A stretch of 64,000 nucleotides of DNA from Puia sp963703355 (GTDB lineage Bacteria; Bacteroidota; Bacteroidia; Chitinophagales; Chitinophagaceae): positions 1,798,001 through 1,862,000 of the forward strand of contig OY969813.1 in NCBI GenBank assembly GCA_963703355.1, given 5' to 3'. Each line of letters opens with the position of its first letter. Position 1 is the first letter of the stretch. The notes below the pieces were generated by a model. That model ran no database searches, was not told the DNA's origin, and saw nothing but the letters and a program-made list of their open reading frames with translations. The position numbers and the translations under genes were made by a program. Of the stretch, positions 16,492 through 26,770 are shown one piece after another.

Positions 16492-16785
16492 AAAAATTAA
16501 AATCCGATCCCTTTTGAAAATGAAAAACTACTAAACTATCTTCAGAAGAATGTCCAGTTTATAAGGGGTCGGACAAAAGAAACAAAAATCAAATTTTAGA
16601 AAAACCCTGCCTGATTTGGAATTTGGCGTAAATAGCTTTTACGAATTTTAGTTGCTTTAATCAAGCTGAACTAAACTTTCTGGTCAATCTAGGCTTGCAT
16701 CATTGAATTTCTAATAGCCATTAGATGATCTTCTACATGTATTTCAACCCCTAAGATGGTTATAGCATTTGAAGTAATTACGTTT

Positions 16786-17916
16786 TTAATTCTGTTCTTC
16801 CAGATTATATTCATAAGGTACGAGGTCGGCTACTTTTTCCCACCCCATATAACCCTCAAAGTAAATATTGGAAGTGGGTATAAATAGACCATTTTCATCG
16901 ATTGTTATTGGTCCAAAAAGATTTACGATTGAAACCTGACCTTCTGGCAGCCACCTGTCCGTGTATACACCGTCCAGGCTATAGTTTTTATTCTTATATT
17001 CAACTTGCTCTTTCCCTTTTGAATAAATTACGTATAGAGCATCTTTAAAATTTAGAGTTTTAAAATGATCATCTTTTGCGGTTAATAATGTGTCAAACGA
17101 TACCTGCCGATAATCAATTCTTATTAAGCTTTTATTAAAACTCGTTAGGTCAAATGGCGATCTGTTTTTTATTTTATAGACAATGAATCCCTGAGCTTTA
17201 CAATTTTCGTCGTAAATAGACCTAATGAACTGATGAATTGACCCCAGATAAGCAATGCGCCGATTGATCTTCCATTGTATTTCTTCTTCAGATGAACCTT
17301 TTAGTTCTTCAAACGAAGGATAACCTTCATAAATAACAGAGTTTTTGCTTTCATCATAATTAAAATTTAGAAGAACGTACTTTAGCTTATAACCTAGAGC
17401 AAGGTTTTTAATTATCAATACATCGTCAGTGCTAGCTGTAAGTTTTCCCGTTTTTCTATCGTAATTAAAAGTTAGAACTTCTGAATTCTGGATTTTACAT
17501 TGCGGAGCATTTTCCGTTTCGCCGAGGAATTGCTTCTTAAATACTTCCAGGTTTTCAAGTCTTGACCTATCCGGGTGGATTGTCACTGCTTTCAGATTTG
17601 TTGTCTGCAAAGACAACTGCAACGATAGTTTTAAGTCATGATCATTAATCGTAACGTCCCTCACAATGGGCTTATATCCAATCATCGTAATTACAACACT
17701 ATAATGCCCTGCAGAAAGGTTGTCCAAAATAAAATTGCCGTTTACATCTGTTGCTGTGATGTTCATTCTGCCTGTTAGAAAAACAGTTGCACCATGTAAT
17801 GGTGTATTTCTCTCGTCGATCACATTTCCAGTTATTAAATGCCGCGTTTGTGCTACAGAACTCAAGCTCAGCAGAAATAGCAGTAAGAATAAAATATAAT
17901 TTTCTAAACTTTTCAT
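16786..17916 (-). CDS. Carboxypeptidase-regulatory-like domain protein, exported
   Basis: 376 residues with a signal peptide (1-22, ending SSVAQ). Residues about 27-105 form a carboxypeptidase D regulatory-like beta-sandwich (ITGNVIDERNTPLHGATVFLTG..ITATDVNGNFILDNLSAGHYSVVITMIGYKP), as in the N-terminal extension of TonB-dependent receptors. The rest is an uncharacterised beta-rich domain. It follows the MG2/TonB-plug gene by 37 nt and is the last gene of the long minus-strand peptide cluster. It is probably periplasmic or surface-exposed. Its role in the cluster is not evident from the sequence. Confidence 0.8.
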   Translation of the reverse strand: MKSLENYILFLLLFLLSLSSVAQTRHLITGNVIDERNTPLHGATVFLTGRMNITATDVNGNFILDNLSAGHYSVVITMIGYKPIVRDVTINDHDLKLSLQLSLQTTNLKAVTIHPDRSRLENLEVFKKQFLGETENAPQCKIQNSEVLTFNYDRKTGKLTASTDDVLIIKNLALGYKLKYVLLNFNYDESKNSVIYEGYPSFEELKGSSEEEIQWKINRRIAYLGSIHQFIRSIYDENCKAQGFIVYKIKNRSPFDLTSFNKSLIRIDYRQVSFDTLLTAKDDHFKTLNFKDALYVIYSKGKEQVEYKNKNYSLDGVYTDRWLPEGQVSIVNLFGPITIDENGLFIPTSNIYFEGYMGWEKVADLVPYEYNLEEQN

Positions 17917-17953
17917 GATTTGTTTACAATTGTAATCATAATTTCAGAAAGAA

Positions 17954-20443
17954 TCACCTTACCTGATACCTGTAAATCTTTCTTCCGATATCACCATTCT
18001 CATCAATACCTTCAATTACAACTTTGTAGTTACCGCTTAAATCATTATTATAAAAGCTTATAGAAGCTTCGCCATTTTTGTCTGTAATAACGTCAGGTTT
18101 CCAAAAAACAGTTGTACGAAGGTCCTTTTCTATAATTGATGTATCGGTCGCTTGATATTTAGGCGAGTAAAACTCCTTTGCTTTATAAAACCCAGTCATA
18201 GCAATTTGCAGGGAGTTGGAATCTAATGCATTCTCTACTTTAATTTCCTTTGGTCTTTTGGTCGTTATCACCAGTACACCTCCCGAACCGCTAAAGCCAT
18301 ACATACTTGCGTTTCCGGATCTGAGCACTTCTATAGTTTCTATTTCAGCTGAATTAATATCATTTATGTTCGGTGAATACATCTGAACTCCATCGAGAAG
18401 GATCATCATTGGTGTAGGCTTATCTTTTCCATTCGCTTCTATATTCAATGATTGTAAAGGAATGCCATTTACAAATATAACTCCGTGGAGACGCCCATTT
18501 AGTTGCTCCGATAATGATCCTCCACCTTTAAGTTCACTACCGTGCATCACTTGATCTGCATGTCCAGATCCGGCCAGACTCTCAGTTTGATAATTATCTT
18601 CGGACTTCTTACCAGGTACGATAACAGTTTTTAATACCTTAACATTTTTTTCATTCCTGAATTTTTGATCACCAGCTACAGTTTTCAAATAATTGTTCAT
18701 ATTACTGTCACTATAAGACAAAATTTCATTAATATCTGATTGATTGATCATAGGAAGAGGCTCGCCATCGAGGATAATTCTCGATGTATTTTTTGATGCA
18801 GTAATGGTAAAATGAACAGTTTTACTAAAATCCAAATTCCTGAAAACGAAATGGCCAGAGGAATCAGTTGTTTCCTTTAGCTCTGGTCCTTGTCCTGCCG
18901 CATCTCTTAATGTGATCTTCTCATTTCTCGCTGGCTTACCAGAAATAGACTTTACGGAACCTTGGATTTGGAAAAAACTTTCAGCTTTGTATCGTAATGG
19001 AATCAAACTGTCAGATATTATCTGTTTCCATAGAAGATGCCGATAGCCTTGTGTCATCATAAGCAAATCCAAGTTTTCAGGTACTTCATTTCCGGGATGT
19101 GTAAAATAATAATTGGGTTGTTCCACATACCCATTTAGCTCGCTTGTTAATAAGAGATTAGTAATAATGGAGGTCGCTTTATCATCATCTGTCATTAATA
19201 TATCTTCATTAACCACTGCAGCTGAGAAGTCACCCTGAACCGGATTGTTCGTTTGACTTTTGGCTTGTAAATTAATTTCTATTTTTTCATGTTTACTATA
19301 AATATCCTTTTCGCTTTTGAGATTTAAATTCAGTTGATCACGATTCATTACAAAAAGTAAGCGTTCACTCAAGGGCTCGGATTGTGACGAAAATAAAGTT
19401 GCCCGCATAATGCCGGAATGTAGTGGTCTTTTATCTATCGCAAAATCAATACGCTCACTATCAAGTTTCGCCCTTGCCATCAAAGGAATCCCGCCCGAAT
19501 ATATCAACAACGTTATATCTTCATTCTGATGTTCTTTAAAATATTCTTTGGTCGCTAATACAGTAATTACTGCCGTATCCTGTGCTTCGTTATCGGCTGA
19601 CAATACAATTCCCGCCAGGTTGGCATTTGGCAATACGGCGATTGTACTTGAACCATCGCTAAAAGTTAATTTTGTGCTATAAGATTTCCCATCATCTGGC
19701 CTAAGATAAAAAAAACCCATACCAAGATGCGAAGATTGAAAACGTGTTATTTCTTTGCCGTTATTATCGACCACAACGCCTTTCACTTTAATTCCCATTC
19801 CATTATTCCCAATCGCTTTAAAAGCAACTTTAGTTTCTACGCCCATTAACAATTCGCCGCCCTCAGGGAAAAATTGAATATCGGGCTTGCCAATTCGCGA
19901 ATCGTTTATTGATACCACTTTTATTTGTGAAAATTGATTTGCAGAGACTACAGTAACCATTTGATTAAAAATTGAAGCATTTTCATCATTGAGCATCCAT
20001 CTAGTAAAAGCCCTAATGCGATACAATCCAGCAGGAAGTGAATCGGCCAATTCAAAGTCTCCATAAGCGGTGCCCCGCTTCAGTTTTAATTTGACTGAAT
20101 TTATTATATTATTTTCTGGGCCAATAAGATCTACGTGAACAACTTCGCTAAGTGGTGTTGGTTTATGCAGTTCATTAAACGTAACATACGTCTTAAAATA
20201 AATTGTGTCTCCAGATACGTAATAGGGTTTATCAAAATGAATATAAACATTCTCTACCGGTCGGTTCTTCCTAACGAACTCTACACGTGACAAAATACTA
20301 TTGAAATTTGTACTATTTGACTGGGAGTAAGAAACCTTTTGAATAACTACGAGTAAATAAAATAATAATAAAAAACGCTTTGTAAGAAATTCCAAGATGT
20401 TCCGTTGTAATAGAAATTCTTTTATGAATTGCCGTAAATACAT
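17954..20443 (-). CDS. Exported MG2-domain protein with TonB-receptor plug domain
   Basis: 829 residues with a signal or anchor segment near residues 23-40. The N-terminal part (about 45-170) looks like an alpha-2-macroglobulin MG2 domain (NRPVENVYIHFDKPYYVSGDTIYFKTYV, LPAGLYRIRAFTRWML). A later carboxypeptidase-regulatory-like segment is followed by a TonB plug-like domain (about 640-735; LNGRLHGVIFVNGIPLQ, PMMILLDGVQM, IETIEVLRSGNASMYGFSGSGGVLVITTKR). No beta-barrel follows, so it is not a complete receptor. Lying directly after the exporter genes, it may be a surface component used in release of, or protection from, the peptide product, but this is inference. Confidence 0.75.
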   Translation of the reverse strand: MYLRQFIKEFLLQRNILEFLTKRFLLLFYLLVVIQKVSYSQSNSTNFNSILSRVEFVRKNRPVENVYIHFDKPYYVSGDTIYFKTYVTFNELHKPTPLSEVVHVDLIGPENNIINSVKLKLKRGTAYGDFELADSLPAGLYRIRAFTRWMLNDENASIFNQMVTVVSANQFSQIKVVSINDSRIGKPDIQFFPEGGELLMGVETKVAFKAIGNNGMGIKVKGVVVDNNGKEITRFQSSHLGMGFFYLRPDDGKSYSTKLTFSDGSSTIAVLPNANLAGIVLSADNEAQDTAVITVLATKEYFKEHQNEDITLLIYSGGIPLMARAKLDSERIDFAIDKRPLHSGIMRATLFSSQSEPLSERLLFVMNRDQLNLNLKSEKDIYSKHEKIEINLQAKSQTNNPVQGDFSAAVVNEDILMTDDDKATSIITNLLLTSELNGYVEQPNYYFTHPGNEVPENLDLLMMTQGYRHLLWKQIISDSLIPLRYKAESFFQIQGSVKSISGKPARNEKITLRDAAGQGPELKETTDSSGHFVFRNLDFSKTVHFTITASKNTSRIILDGEPLPMINQSDINEILSYSDSNMNNYLKTVAGDQKFRNEKNVKVLKTVIVPGKKSEDNYQTESLAGSGHADQVMHGSELKGGGSLSEQLNGRLHGVIFVNGIPLQSLNIEANGKDKPTPMMILLDGVQMYSPNINDINSAEIETIEVLRSGNASMYGFSGSGGVLVITTKRPKEIKVENALDSNSLQIAMTGFYKAKEFYSPKYQATDTSIIEKDLRTTVFWKPDVITDKNGEASISFYNNDLSGNYKVVIEGIDENGDIGRKIYRYQVR

Positions 20444-20739
20444 TGGCTAATGGCTTGGTTAGTTAACTTCAAATCCCCTAATTATGACCTACCGACTTAA
20501 AATATTTATCGTTAAGTCAACAGGATCGTTTAATAATGACATGCCTTTTTTATATTCCAAAGATATTATGTTTAATTGAACTCAAACATTAAAAGGCCTT
20601 CTTCATTTTTACATAAAACACTACTTACCTGGAGTCATGATTCCTATTTGCGAATTCACCACAGATCCCATTTTTGAATTTGCGTGTAAAATACAAGCCC
20701 GTGTTACTCCAACTCCCTAATTTTTCCTTCAAGATTATT

Positions 20740-22041
20740 CTAACGCTCGGTTAAAACTTTTACCTGACCCAAAAATCTCTCAATCAATTTACGGTTGTCA
20801 GTTATGACTTCAGCTTGGGCCGAAAGATTGTTCCTGAAGTGTATTTTCGCATTATAGGTGGTTTGTAAACCTTTAGGGAAATCCACTTTAATCCAGAAAC
20901 TATCCTTCGAAGTTGAAATATTTGATATAAATTTTATCTCGCCTGTCAAATATCCAAATTCATTGCTCGGATAACTTTCTAACCGCGCCAATACCTTTTG
21001 CCCAATTTGTATTTTTCCCAAACCGCCTTGCGATACCGATAGTATACCGAAGTATTCGCTTTCTTTAGGTTGAATATAAAATAATTCCTGTCCTTGTGAC
21101 AACAATTGATTATTCTCCAAAAACGATGCGAATAGTACTTTCCCATTTTCCGGCGAAACCACGATATATTGCTCAATCCAAGCCTGAATTTTGCTTTTCA
21201 AATCAAAAAATTCAGATAAAACTTTCTGCTTTTGGTCCGTGATAAATTTCTGCAATTCAAGCAGTTCTTTTTTTTTATTTTGAAGAGCCATTTCATCGTT
21301 TATTAGCTGCGCCTCCATTTGTCGTATATTTTGTTCTTTAAGAATTACTTTACCTTTATTTTGGTTCAATTCAAGGGGTGCAATTATTTTATCTTTTGCT
21401 AATGTTTCGTTCGCTTTGTATTCCATAAATTGTAATTCATAATCCTGTTTTAATAACTGTTGCTGCTGAAAGTTATTTGCCTGAATCGATTTTAGAAAGA
21501 GCGCATCCTTAAGTAAAGACCTTTTTTTTTGTTGATAATAACCATCAGCAAGGATTTGAATTGTTTCTTTAAAAGAATTTTGGAATTCTTGAAAAGCTAC
21601 TTGTAGTTCACCTAATTGGTTAAATTCTGGTAATGGTTTTGACAAGAATATATCTAAATCATCGTTGAGAATAGACGGCTCTATTTCATAAATCCAGTTT
21701 CTTAGTTGTAACACCTGAAGGTGAGAAGCGGTACTCTGCAAAAATGCTAGCAACTGGCCCTGCTTCACTTCTTCCTCGTTGTATACCAATAGTTTTTCAA
21801 GTTTGCCTTCTGATTTTGCAAGCAATAGTTTGGGTGCATTGGTTGCTGTAAGTTTCATAGAACCTCTTACGAGGTCAGGGTAATTTATCAGACACGTTGA
21901 AGCAATAATAGATATGAGAATTAAGAAAAATAAAGTATTTCCTCTTCTGACTATCCAATGTGGACGGTAGCCAATAACATCCTGCATTTCGCTACTAACT
22001 AATTCATTTTGAAACTTTATTTCAAGGAAATTATTTTCCAT
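20740..22041 (-). CDS. HlyD-family membrane-fusion (adaptor) protein
   Basis: 433 residues with a short cytoplasmic N-terminus, one membrane helix (about 34-52, LFFLILISIIASTCLINY), a long coiled-coil hairpin (about 120-290) and lipoyl/beta-barrel segments on either side (LAKSEGKLEKLLVYNEEEVKQGQLLAFL; VVSPENGKVLFASFLENNQLLSQGQELFYI). Such adaptors join an inner-membrane ABC exporter to the outer membrane for type I secretion of Gly-Gly leader peptides. It is placed 104 nt after the C39 ABC exporter gene in the same direction. The 296-bp gap after it, before the MG2 gene, shows no gene. Confidence 0.92.
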   Translation of the reverse strand: MENNFLEIKFQNELVSSEMQDVIGYRPHWIVRRGNTLFFLILISIIASTCLINYPDLVRGSMKLTATNAPKLLLAKSEGKLEKLLVYNEEEVKQGQLLAFLQSTASHLQVLQLRNWIYEIEPSILNDDLDIFLSKPLPEFNQLGELQVAFQEFQNSFKETIQILADGYYQQKKRSLLKDALFLKSIQANNFQQQQLLKQDYELQFMEYKANETLAKDKIIAPLELNQNKGKVILKEQNIRQMEAQLINDEMALQNKKKELLELQKFITDQKQKVLSEFFDLKSKIQAWIEQYIVVSPENGKVLFASFLENNQLLSQGQELFYIQPKESEYFGILSVSQGGLGKIQIGQKVLARLESYPSNEFGYLTGEIKFISNISTSKDSFWIKVDFPKGLQTTYNAKIHFRNNLSAQAEVITDNRKLIERFLGQVKVLTER

Positions 22042-22145
22042 TGTATCTAAGTATTTTAATGAATTCGAATTGAGATATGATATGTGTAATGTTGAATTTC
22101 AAAATACTTGTTCTTGATATTTAGTCTTCATTTTTTGACATTTGG

Positions 22146-24485
22146 TCATACTCCTAAATCCAATTGGTTTTTAACAAGTGTATAATATTCACCCCTGAGG
22201 TTTACCAATTCCTGATGTGTTCCTTTTTCAGTGATAATCCCCTTATTCAAAACTATAATTTGGTCTGCATGCCTGACTGTACTTAAACGATGGGCTATTA
22301 TAATAACCGTCTTATTCTTCAAAAATGATCCAAGATTATCATTTATAGTGCGTTCATTATTTGCGTCAAGACTATTTGTGGCTTCATCAAAAAATATAAA
22401 TTCAGGATTCCGGTAGACGGCGCGAGCAATTAGTATGCGTTGTCGCTGTCCCATGCTAATACCGACGCCCTCAGCTCCAATTTTTGTATTAAATCCCAAA
22501 GGTAAGTCTTCGACAAATTCCCGGACATTTGCAACCGACACGGCATGATTTAGTTTATCTACATCCATTTTTTCTTCCCCTACCGCGATATTTCGAGCAA
22601 TAGTATCAGAAAAAATAAAACTTTCCTGCATGACCACTCCGCAATGTGACCGCCAAATTTTGTGACTAATATTGCTCAATGATATAGCATTTAATTTAAT
22701 AACACCTTTTTGTGGTTCATAGAACTTCAATATCAGCTTCATTAGCGTTGTTTTCCCGCTTCCACTAACACCTACAATCGCTGTTGTTTTTCCCTTGGGA
22801 ATACTTAAGTTAATTTCTTTCAACACAGGTTCATTACCAGCTCCCGAATATGTAAAACTTACATCAGAAAAACAAATTCCTTCCTTATCTAAATTATCTA
22901 TTGAATTTGATTTAGGTTTATTAGTAAAGTTTAAATCTCCTACGGGAAATTTTTCAGTCAACTCAAATCTTAAAGACGCTGGAATTGCACCACCGGTCAA
23001 TTGTCTGGTAAATGCAGGAGGTAATGTTTGCAATAGAAGCTTATTTCCGGGCTCTTCGTCTTCTATTCGATGTATCTCATTCAACCTATCCATACTTATT
23101 TTTGCATTTTGCCAACTTTGTACAAAACTTATCATTTGTTCAATTGGGCTATTTAGCTGTCCAATCATATATTGAATGGCAAGCATGGTTCCTAAACTCA
23201 TTTGTGCCTTGATTACGGCACTTGCCGATAAAAAAGTGATAAATATATTTTTACCTTCATTTAAAAACGATGCTCCAGATTGCTGCCATTGATTAAGAGC
23301 CAAGCTCTTACTATTTAAATTGAACATTTTTGACTGCAATCTTTCCCAATTCCATCGCATGGGTCTTTCAACTCCATTCAATTTTATTTCTTGCATTCCC
23401 TGAACTATTTGAATAGCAGTACTTTGCTCCAGCGACGCAACATCAAATCGTTTGTAATCAAGCACTCTTCTTCTCTTTAAAAATAATATCACCCATATAG
23501 AATATAATATAGTTGCAATAATAAAAACGGTAAAAATGCCTTTGTTAAAAAGCGCAAGTATTACAGAATAGATAATTAATGTCGTGCCGGAAAAAAGAAT
23601 ATTAATTGATGACCCTGTTAAAAATGATTCGATTCGCTGATGATCGTTCATACGTTGGAGAATGTCGCCAGTTTTTTTACTATCAAAATAACTTAGAGGT
23701 AACTTCATTAACTTGATTAAAAAATCTGTCAGTATGGCAATATTAATGCGGGTACTGATATGAAGTAAAATCCAAGATCTTATAAAATCGGCGATCAACC
23801 TTCCCGCAAACAAAGCAATTTGGGCTAATAGAACTAAATAGACAAAACCGATATTAGCCGTATTAATGCCAACATCTACAACACTTTGTGTAAGAAACGG
23901 AATGATTAGCTGCAAAATGCTTCCAATTCCTAAACCTATAAAAAGCTGAAATATCATTCTCTTATATGGCAAGATATAATTGAATATATTTCTAAACGCC
24001 AATTTCGATCGCGATTCACTAATACGAGTATTGTAATCATCAGGGTCGTAAAATGTTGGATTAGGTCCAATCAATAAAGCAATTCCTTCGTCATTCTTAT
24101 TTTCATTCTTATCATTTATCCATCGTTGTAAAAATTCCTGTTTGGTAAATATTGCTAACCCATGAGCCGGGTCAGCCACATATAATTTCTTCCTTTTTAT
24201 TTTGTACAGCACTATAAAATGATATTGATTCCAGTGAAGAATACAGGGGAGTAGTGCTTCATTTGAAAGCACTGAATAGTTTAATTTTACTGCCTGGGTC
24301 CTAAAACCTATACTTTCCGCGGCCTCGCTTATGCCAAGCATGTTTACACCATCTTTGCCAATCTGAGATTTTTCCTTTAATGTTTGAAGCGCGATGCTTT
24401 TACCATAATATTTCGCAATCATCCGAAGACATGTTGGCCCGCAGTCCATAGATTCAATTTGGCGATAGAATGGAAATGATTGCAT
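22146..24485 (-). CDS. Peptidase-containing ABC exporter (C39 peptidase, PCAT)
   Basis: 779 residues. The N-terminal C39 peptidase (1-125) has its catalytic triad: C15 in MDCGPTCLRM, H89 in HWNQYHFIVLY and D105 in VADPAHG, with the oxyanion Gln at 9. A six-helix membrane domain (about 165-450) follows, then an ATPase with Walker A GVSGSGKTT (572-580), a signature reading ISMGQRQR rather than LSGGQ (676-683), Walker B FIFFDEAT (697-704) and the H-loop His at 731. PCATs cut leader peptides after a double glycine and export the core. The cognate substrate is very probably the precursor at 27745-27936. HlyD follows directly. Confidence 0.96.
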   Translation of the reverse strand: MQSFPFYRQIESMDCGPTCLRMIAKYYGKSIALQTLKEKSQIGKDGVNMLGISEAAESIGFRTQAVKLNYSVLSNEALLPCILHWNQYHFIVLYKIKRKKLYVADPAHGLAIFTKQEFLQRWINDKNENKNDEGIALLIGPNPTFYDPDDYNTRISESRSKLAFRNIFNYILPYKRMIFQLFIGLGIGSILQLIIPFLTQSVVDVGINTANIGFVYLVLLAQIALFAGRLIADFIRSWILLHISTRINIAILTDFLIKLMKLPLSYFDSKKTGDILQRMNDHQRIESFLTGSSINILFSGTTLIIYSVILALFNKGIFTVFIIATILYSIWVILFLKRRRVLDYKRFDVASLEQSTAIQIVQGMQEIKLNGVERPMRWNWERLQSKMFNLNSKSLALNQWQQSGASFLNEGKNIFITFLSASAVIKAQMSLGTMLAIQYMIGQLNSPIEQMISFVQSWQNAKISMDRLNEIHRIEDEEPGNKLLLQTLPPAFTRQLTGGAIPASLRFELTEKFPVGDLNFTNKPKSNSIDNLDKEGICFSDVSFTYSGAGNEPVLKEINLSIPKGKTTAIVGVSGSGKTTLMKLILKFYEPQKGVIKLNAISLSNISHKIWRSHCGVVMQESFIFSDTIARNIAVGEEKMDVDKLNHAVSVANVREFVEDLPLGFNTKIGAEGVGISMGQRQRILIARAVYRNPEFIFFDEATNSLDANNERTINDNLGSFLKNKTVIIIAHRLSTVRHADQIIVLNKGIITEKGTHQELVNLRGEYYTLVKNQLDLGV

Positions 24486-24618
24486 TGTATAGTAGCAATT
24501 TTACTATCAGTTATTTATGGTTCTAGATATAAAGTCATCTTTGTCAATAAGGTCGGCTCAATTAAATGAAACCTCAATAAATTTTTATCCATCTTTAGAC
24601 TTTTTTTAACCATTATAG

Positions 24619-25704
24619 CTAATTTATTACCGTCAAAATCTTAGAGTAGCACTTCTCCTGAGAAAAATGAAATTGAGCATACTTGTACGCATTATTAGAA
24701 AGCCTTTTTCTTAGACTATAATTTTCCAAGATGGCATCAAATGCTTTTTGATATTCTTTTGGTTTATCAGCTATTAAAAATGCATCAGAGGCCCCATCTT
24801 CAATTCCGGAAGCACCGTGCTTAGATGTTATCAATGGTATCCCATGACTCAGGGCTTCTACGTTTTTAATTTTCAACCCTGCTCCACATCGAATCGGGTT
24901 GATAATTATATCAAGTAATTTATATTGCTCTTCTAAGTCATCTACAAAACCATGAAATACTATATTCATCCTACTCGTTTCCGAAGGCATTAAAAAACTG
25001 TCTTTGATATTTCCATAGACATTTAATATCAAATCATGTTTTACAATTATATCGGTCCAAACATTCCGTATAAACCAACTCAAGGCATCGACATTTGGGC
25101 TATAAGGGCTCGCAACATACCCAACGTTTCGGGCCTTTTTCTTAATCTTTTCTTTTCTACAATTAGTCGAATGAGGAACTAATAACAGTTTCTTAGAATC
25201 AATATTTTTTGCAATATTTTCAAAATCGTTTTTTTGAATCAAAACAACATAATCATAGCATTTATAAATATTTAATTCCTCCTTCTTATTAAGGACAATT
25301 CCGTCATACTGTATTCCATATTTTTTAAAGCTTTTGATTCTTTGAAAAACGACATCATGAGTATCTAGTATTTTCATGGTAGTATTGGGCAGAAACTCCA
25401 AAACACCAGATAATTCAATATATTCGATAAGTGCTATTTCAAAATATCTGTCCTTAATAAAGTCTTCGAATTTCTCTCTATACTCTTTAAATGTAATTGG
25501 TAAATCGTGACCTGCAAATTCAAATTTTATCTGAGGAAATTGTTTACGAATTAGAATATCATCGCCATCTTTTTGGCAGCCAGCAAAAAAAACGGTTATC
25601 TCGATCTTATCATTAAGATAAGTAATAATAGAACTTATCCTGGCCCTATGACCTGAACCCCTTCTCCAAAAATCTACATATGTAACCAACAGAAGGTTTT
25701 TCAT
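24619..25704 (-). CDS. Family 4-type glycosyltransferase
   Basis: 361 residues with a GT-B layout. The C-terminal nucleotide-sugar-binding half has the usual features: VGYVASPYSPNVDALSWFI, FHGFVDDLEEQYKLLDIIINPIRCGAGLKIKNVEALSHGIPLITSKHGASGI, with the glycine-rich loop and E of the EX7E-like region. The N-terminal acceptor half begins MKNLLLVTYVDFWRRGSGHRARI. It starts 3 nt after the GT61 gene, so the two are translationally close. Within a peptide export cluster it may add sugars to the peptide or to an associated surface glycan; the acceptor is not known. Confidence 0.85.
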   Translation of the reverse strand: MKNLLLVTYVDFWRRGSGHRARISSIITYLNDKIEITVFFAGCQKDGDDILIRKQFPQIKFEFAGHDLPITFKEYREKFEDFIKDRYFEIALIEYIELSGVLEFLPNTTMKILDTHDVVFQRIKSFKKYGIQYDGIVLNKKEELNIYKCYDYVVLIQKNDFENIAKNIDSKKLLLVPHSTNCRKEKIKKKARNVGYVASPYSPNVDALSWFIRNVWTDIIVKHDLILNVYGNIKDSFLMPSETSRMNIVFHGFVDDLEEQYKLLDIIINPIRCGAGLKIKNVEALSHGIPLITSKHGASGIEDGASDAFLIADKPKEYQKAFDAILENYSLRKRLSNNAYKYAQFHFSQEKCYSKILTVIN

Positions 25705-25707
25705 ATT

Positions 25708-26742
25708 TTACGTTTTAGAGATCATGTTTATTAAGTTATTTTCAAATAACTTCGGGTCAATAACGTAATTCCCATCGAAATAATCTTCATTTCCGTAGGT
25801 TTCACAGCTTTGATGATAATAGTTGATATCCAGCGCCTCTGCCATGTACCAAAAAAGAAAGCTTGGATGGTTCAATTCGTTGGTTTTGTTTTTATGCAAT
25901 TCCAAAACCGAAGATTTTGGATTCATAAATAATATATTTGTTAATCCTGAGCCATGTTCGCCAACTAAATATCTTATTTTAGAGAAAATGCTTACCTGCT
26001 CAAGAAAAGTGTATTTCTCCGGCTGATATACACTAAAATCATATTTATAAAGAATCTTAAGTATTTCTTCTTCATTAATAACTTTCCTTCTTCCCGCTAA
26101 TTTTCTACTTACGTATACTCTATCAGTATTTTCGAGAATGTCTATTTTTTTAGCTTCAACATAATTTCTGTAAAATCGATTAACCTGTCTCAAATGCCTT
26201 GCGTTATAGGAATCACAAACTGGTTTCAATTGCGGCAAACAGAGATTTTTGACAAGAATACTCCTCGCGTCAGGGATATAGAATATCTTTTTTATTTCAA
26301 ATGGCTCAAGGGAATCTTTTATAAAATCTACATCATGGTAGAATTCCGGAAGTATCAATGTGAGTATATTCAATTTTCGCCGAACTAACCACAATCGAAA
26401 TATGGATTCGCAAATCCAATGATAATAATTAAACCATGGGTGATGTATAGCTAAATACTTTGTATCATTGTCTAAGATTATCAGCTTCTTTGGGTCGTCA
26501 ACTACCGCGTAATAATTTTCACTCGCTTCGTTAAAATATGACTGATATTGGATATCGTTATTGTGATGGCACTCCTTAATTAGACCATTTTTATTTATAC
26601 AAAATCCGGAAAATGTGACGAGAACATTTTTGAAATATTTTATTTTTTGAACCGGATGTTTGTAAGTTATGTAGGGAATGTATAATTCGGATTCTGCCGA
26701 ACACATATTTAGAGGTAGGGAGACCGAAACCAAGTCATTCAT
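25708..26742 (-). CDS. GT61-family glycosyltransferase (DUF563-like)
   Basis: 344 residues. HHPWFNYYHWICESIFRLWLV and the late motif LVGEHGSGLTNILFMNPKSSVLEL identify the GT61/DUF563 family, which includes xylosyl- and N-acetylglucosaminyl-transferases of plants and animals and many bacterial enzymes. No signal peptide. It sits between the DUF6625 gene (28 nt) and the GT4 gene (3 nt) on the same strand. Its presence in a Gly-Gly peptide locus suggests a decorating role, by inference. Confidence 0.85.
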   Translation of the reverse strand: MNDLVSVSLPLNMCSAESELYIPYITYKHPVQKIKYFKNVLVTFSGFCINKNGLIKECHHNNDIQYQSYFNEASENYYAVVDDPKKLIILDNDTKYLAIHHPWFNYYHWICESIFRLWLVRRKLNILTLILPEFYHDVDFIKDSLEPFEIKKIFYIPDARSILVKNLCLPQLKPVCDSYNARHLRQVNRFYRNYVEAKKIDILENTDRVYVSRKLAGRRKVINEEEILKILYKYDFSVYQPEKYTFLEQVSIFSKIRYLVGEHGSGLTNILFMNPKSSVLELHKNKTNELNHPSFLFWYMAEALDINYYHQSCETYGNEDYFDGNYVIDPKLFENNLINMISKT

Positions 26743-26770
26743 AATTAATATTATAAGTCACTAAATTTAC

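Noticed and set aside
16550..16574. TGTCC...GGACA as an insertion-sequence terminal repeat
   Set aside because: Only 5 bp pair and no matching second end or target duplication was found.
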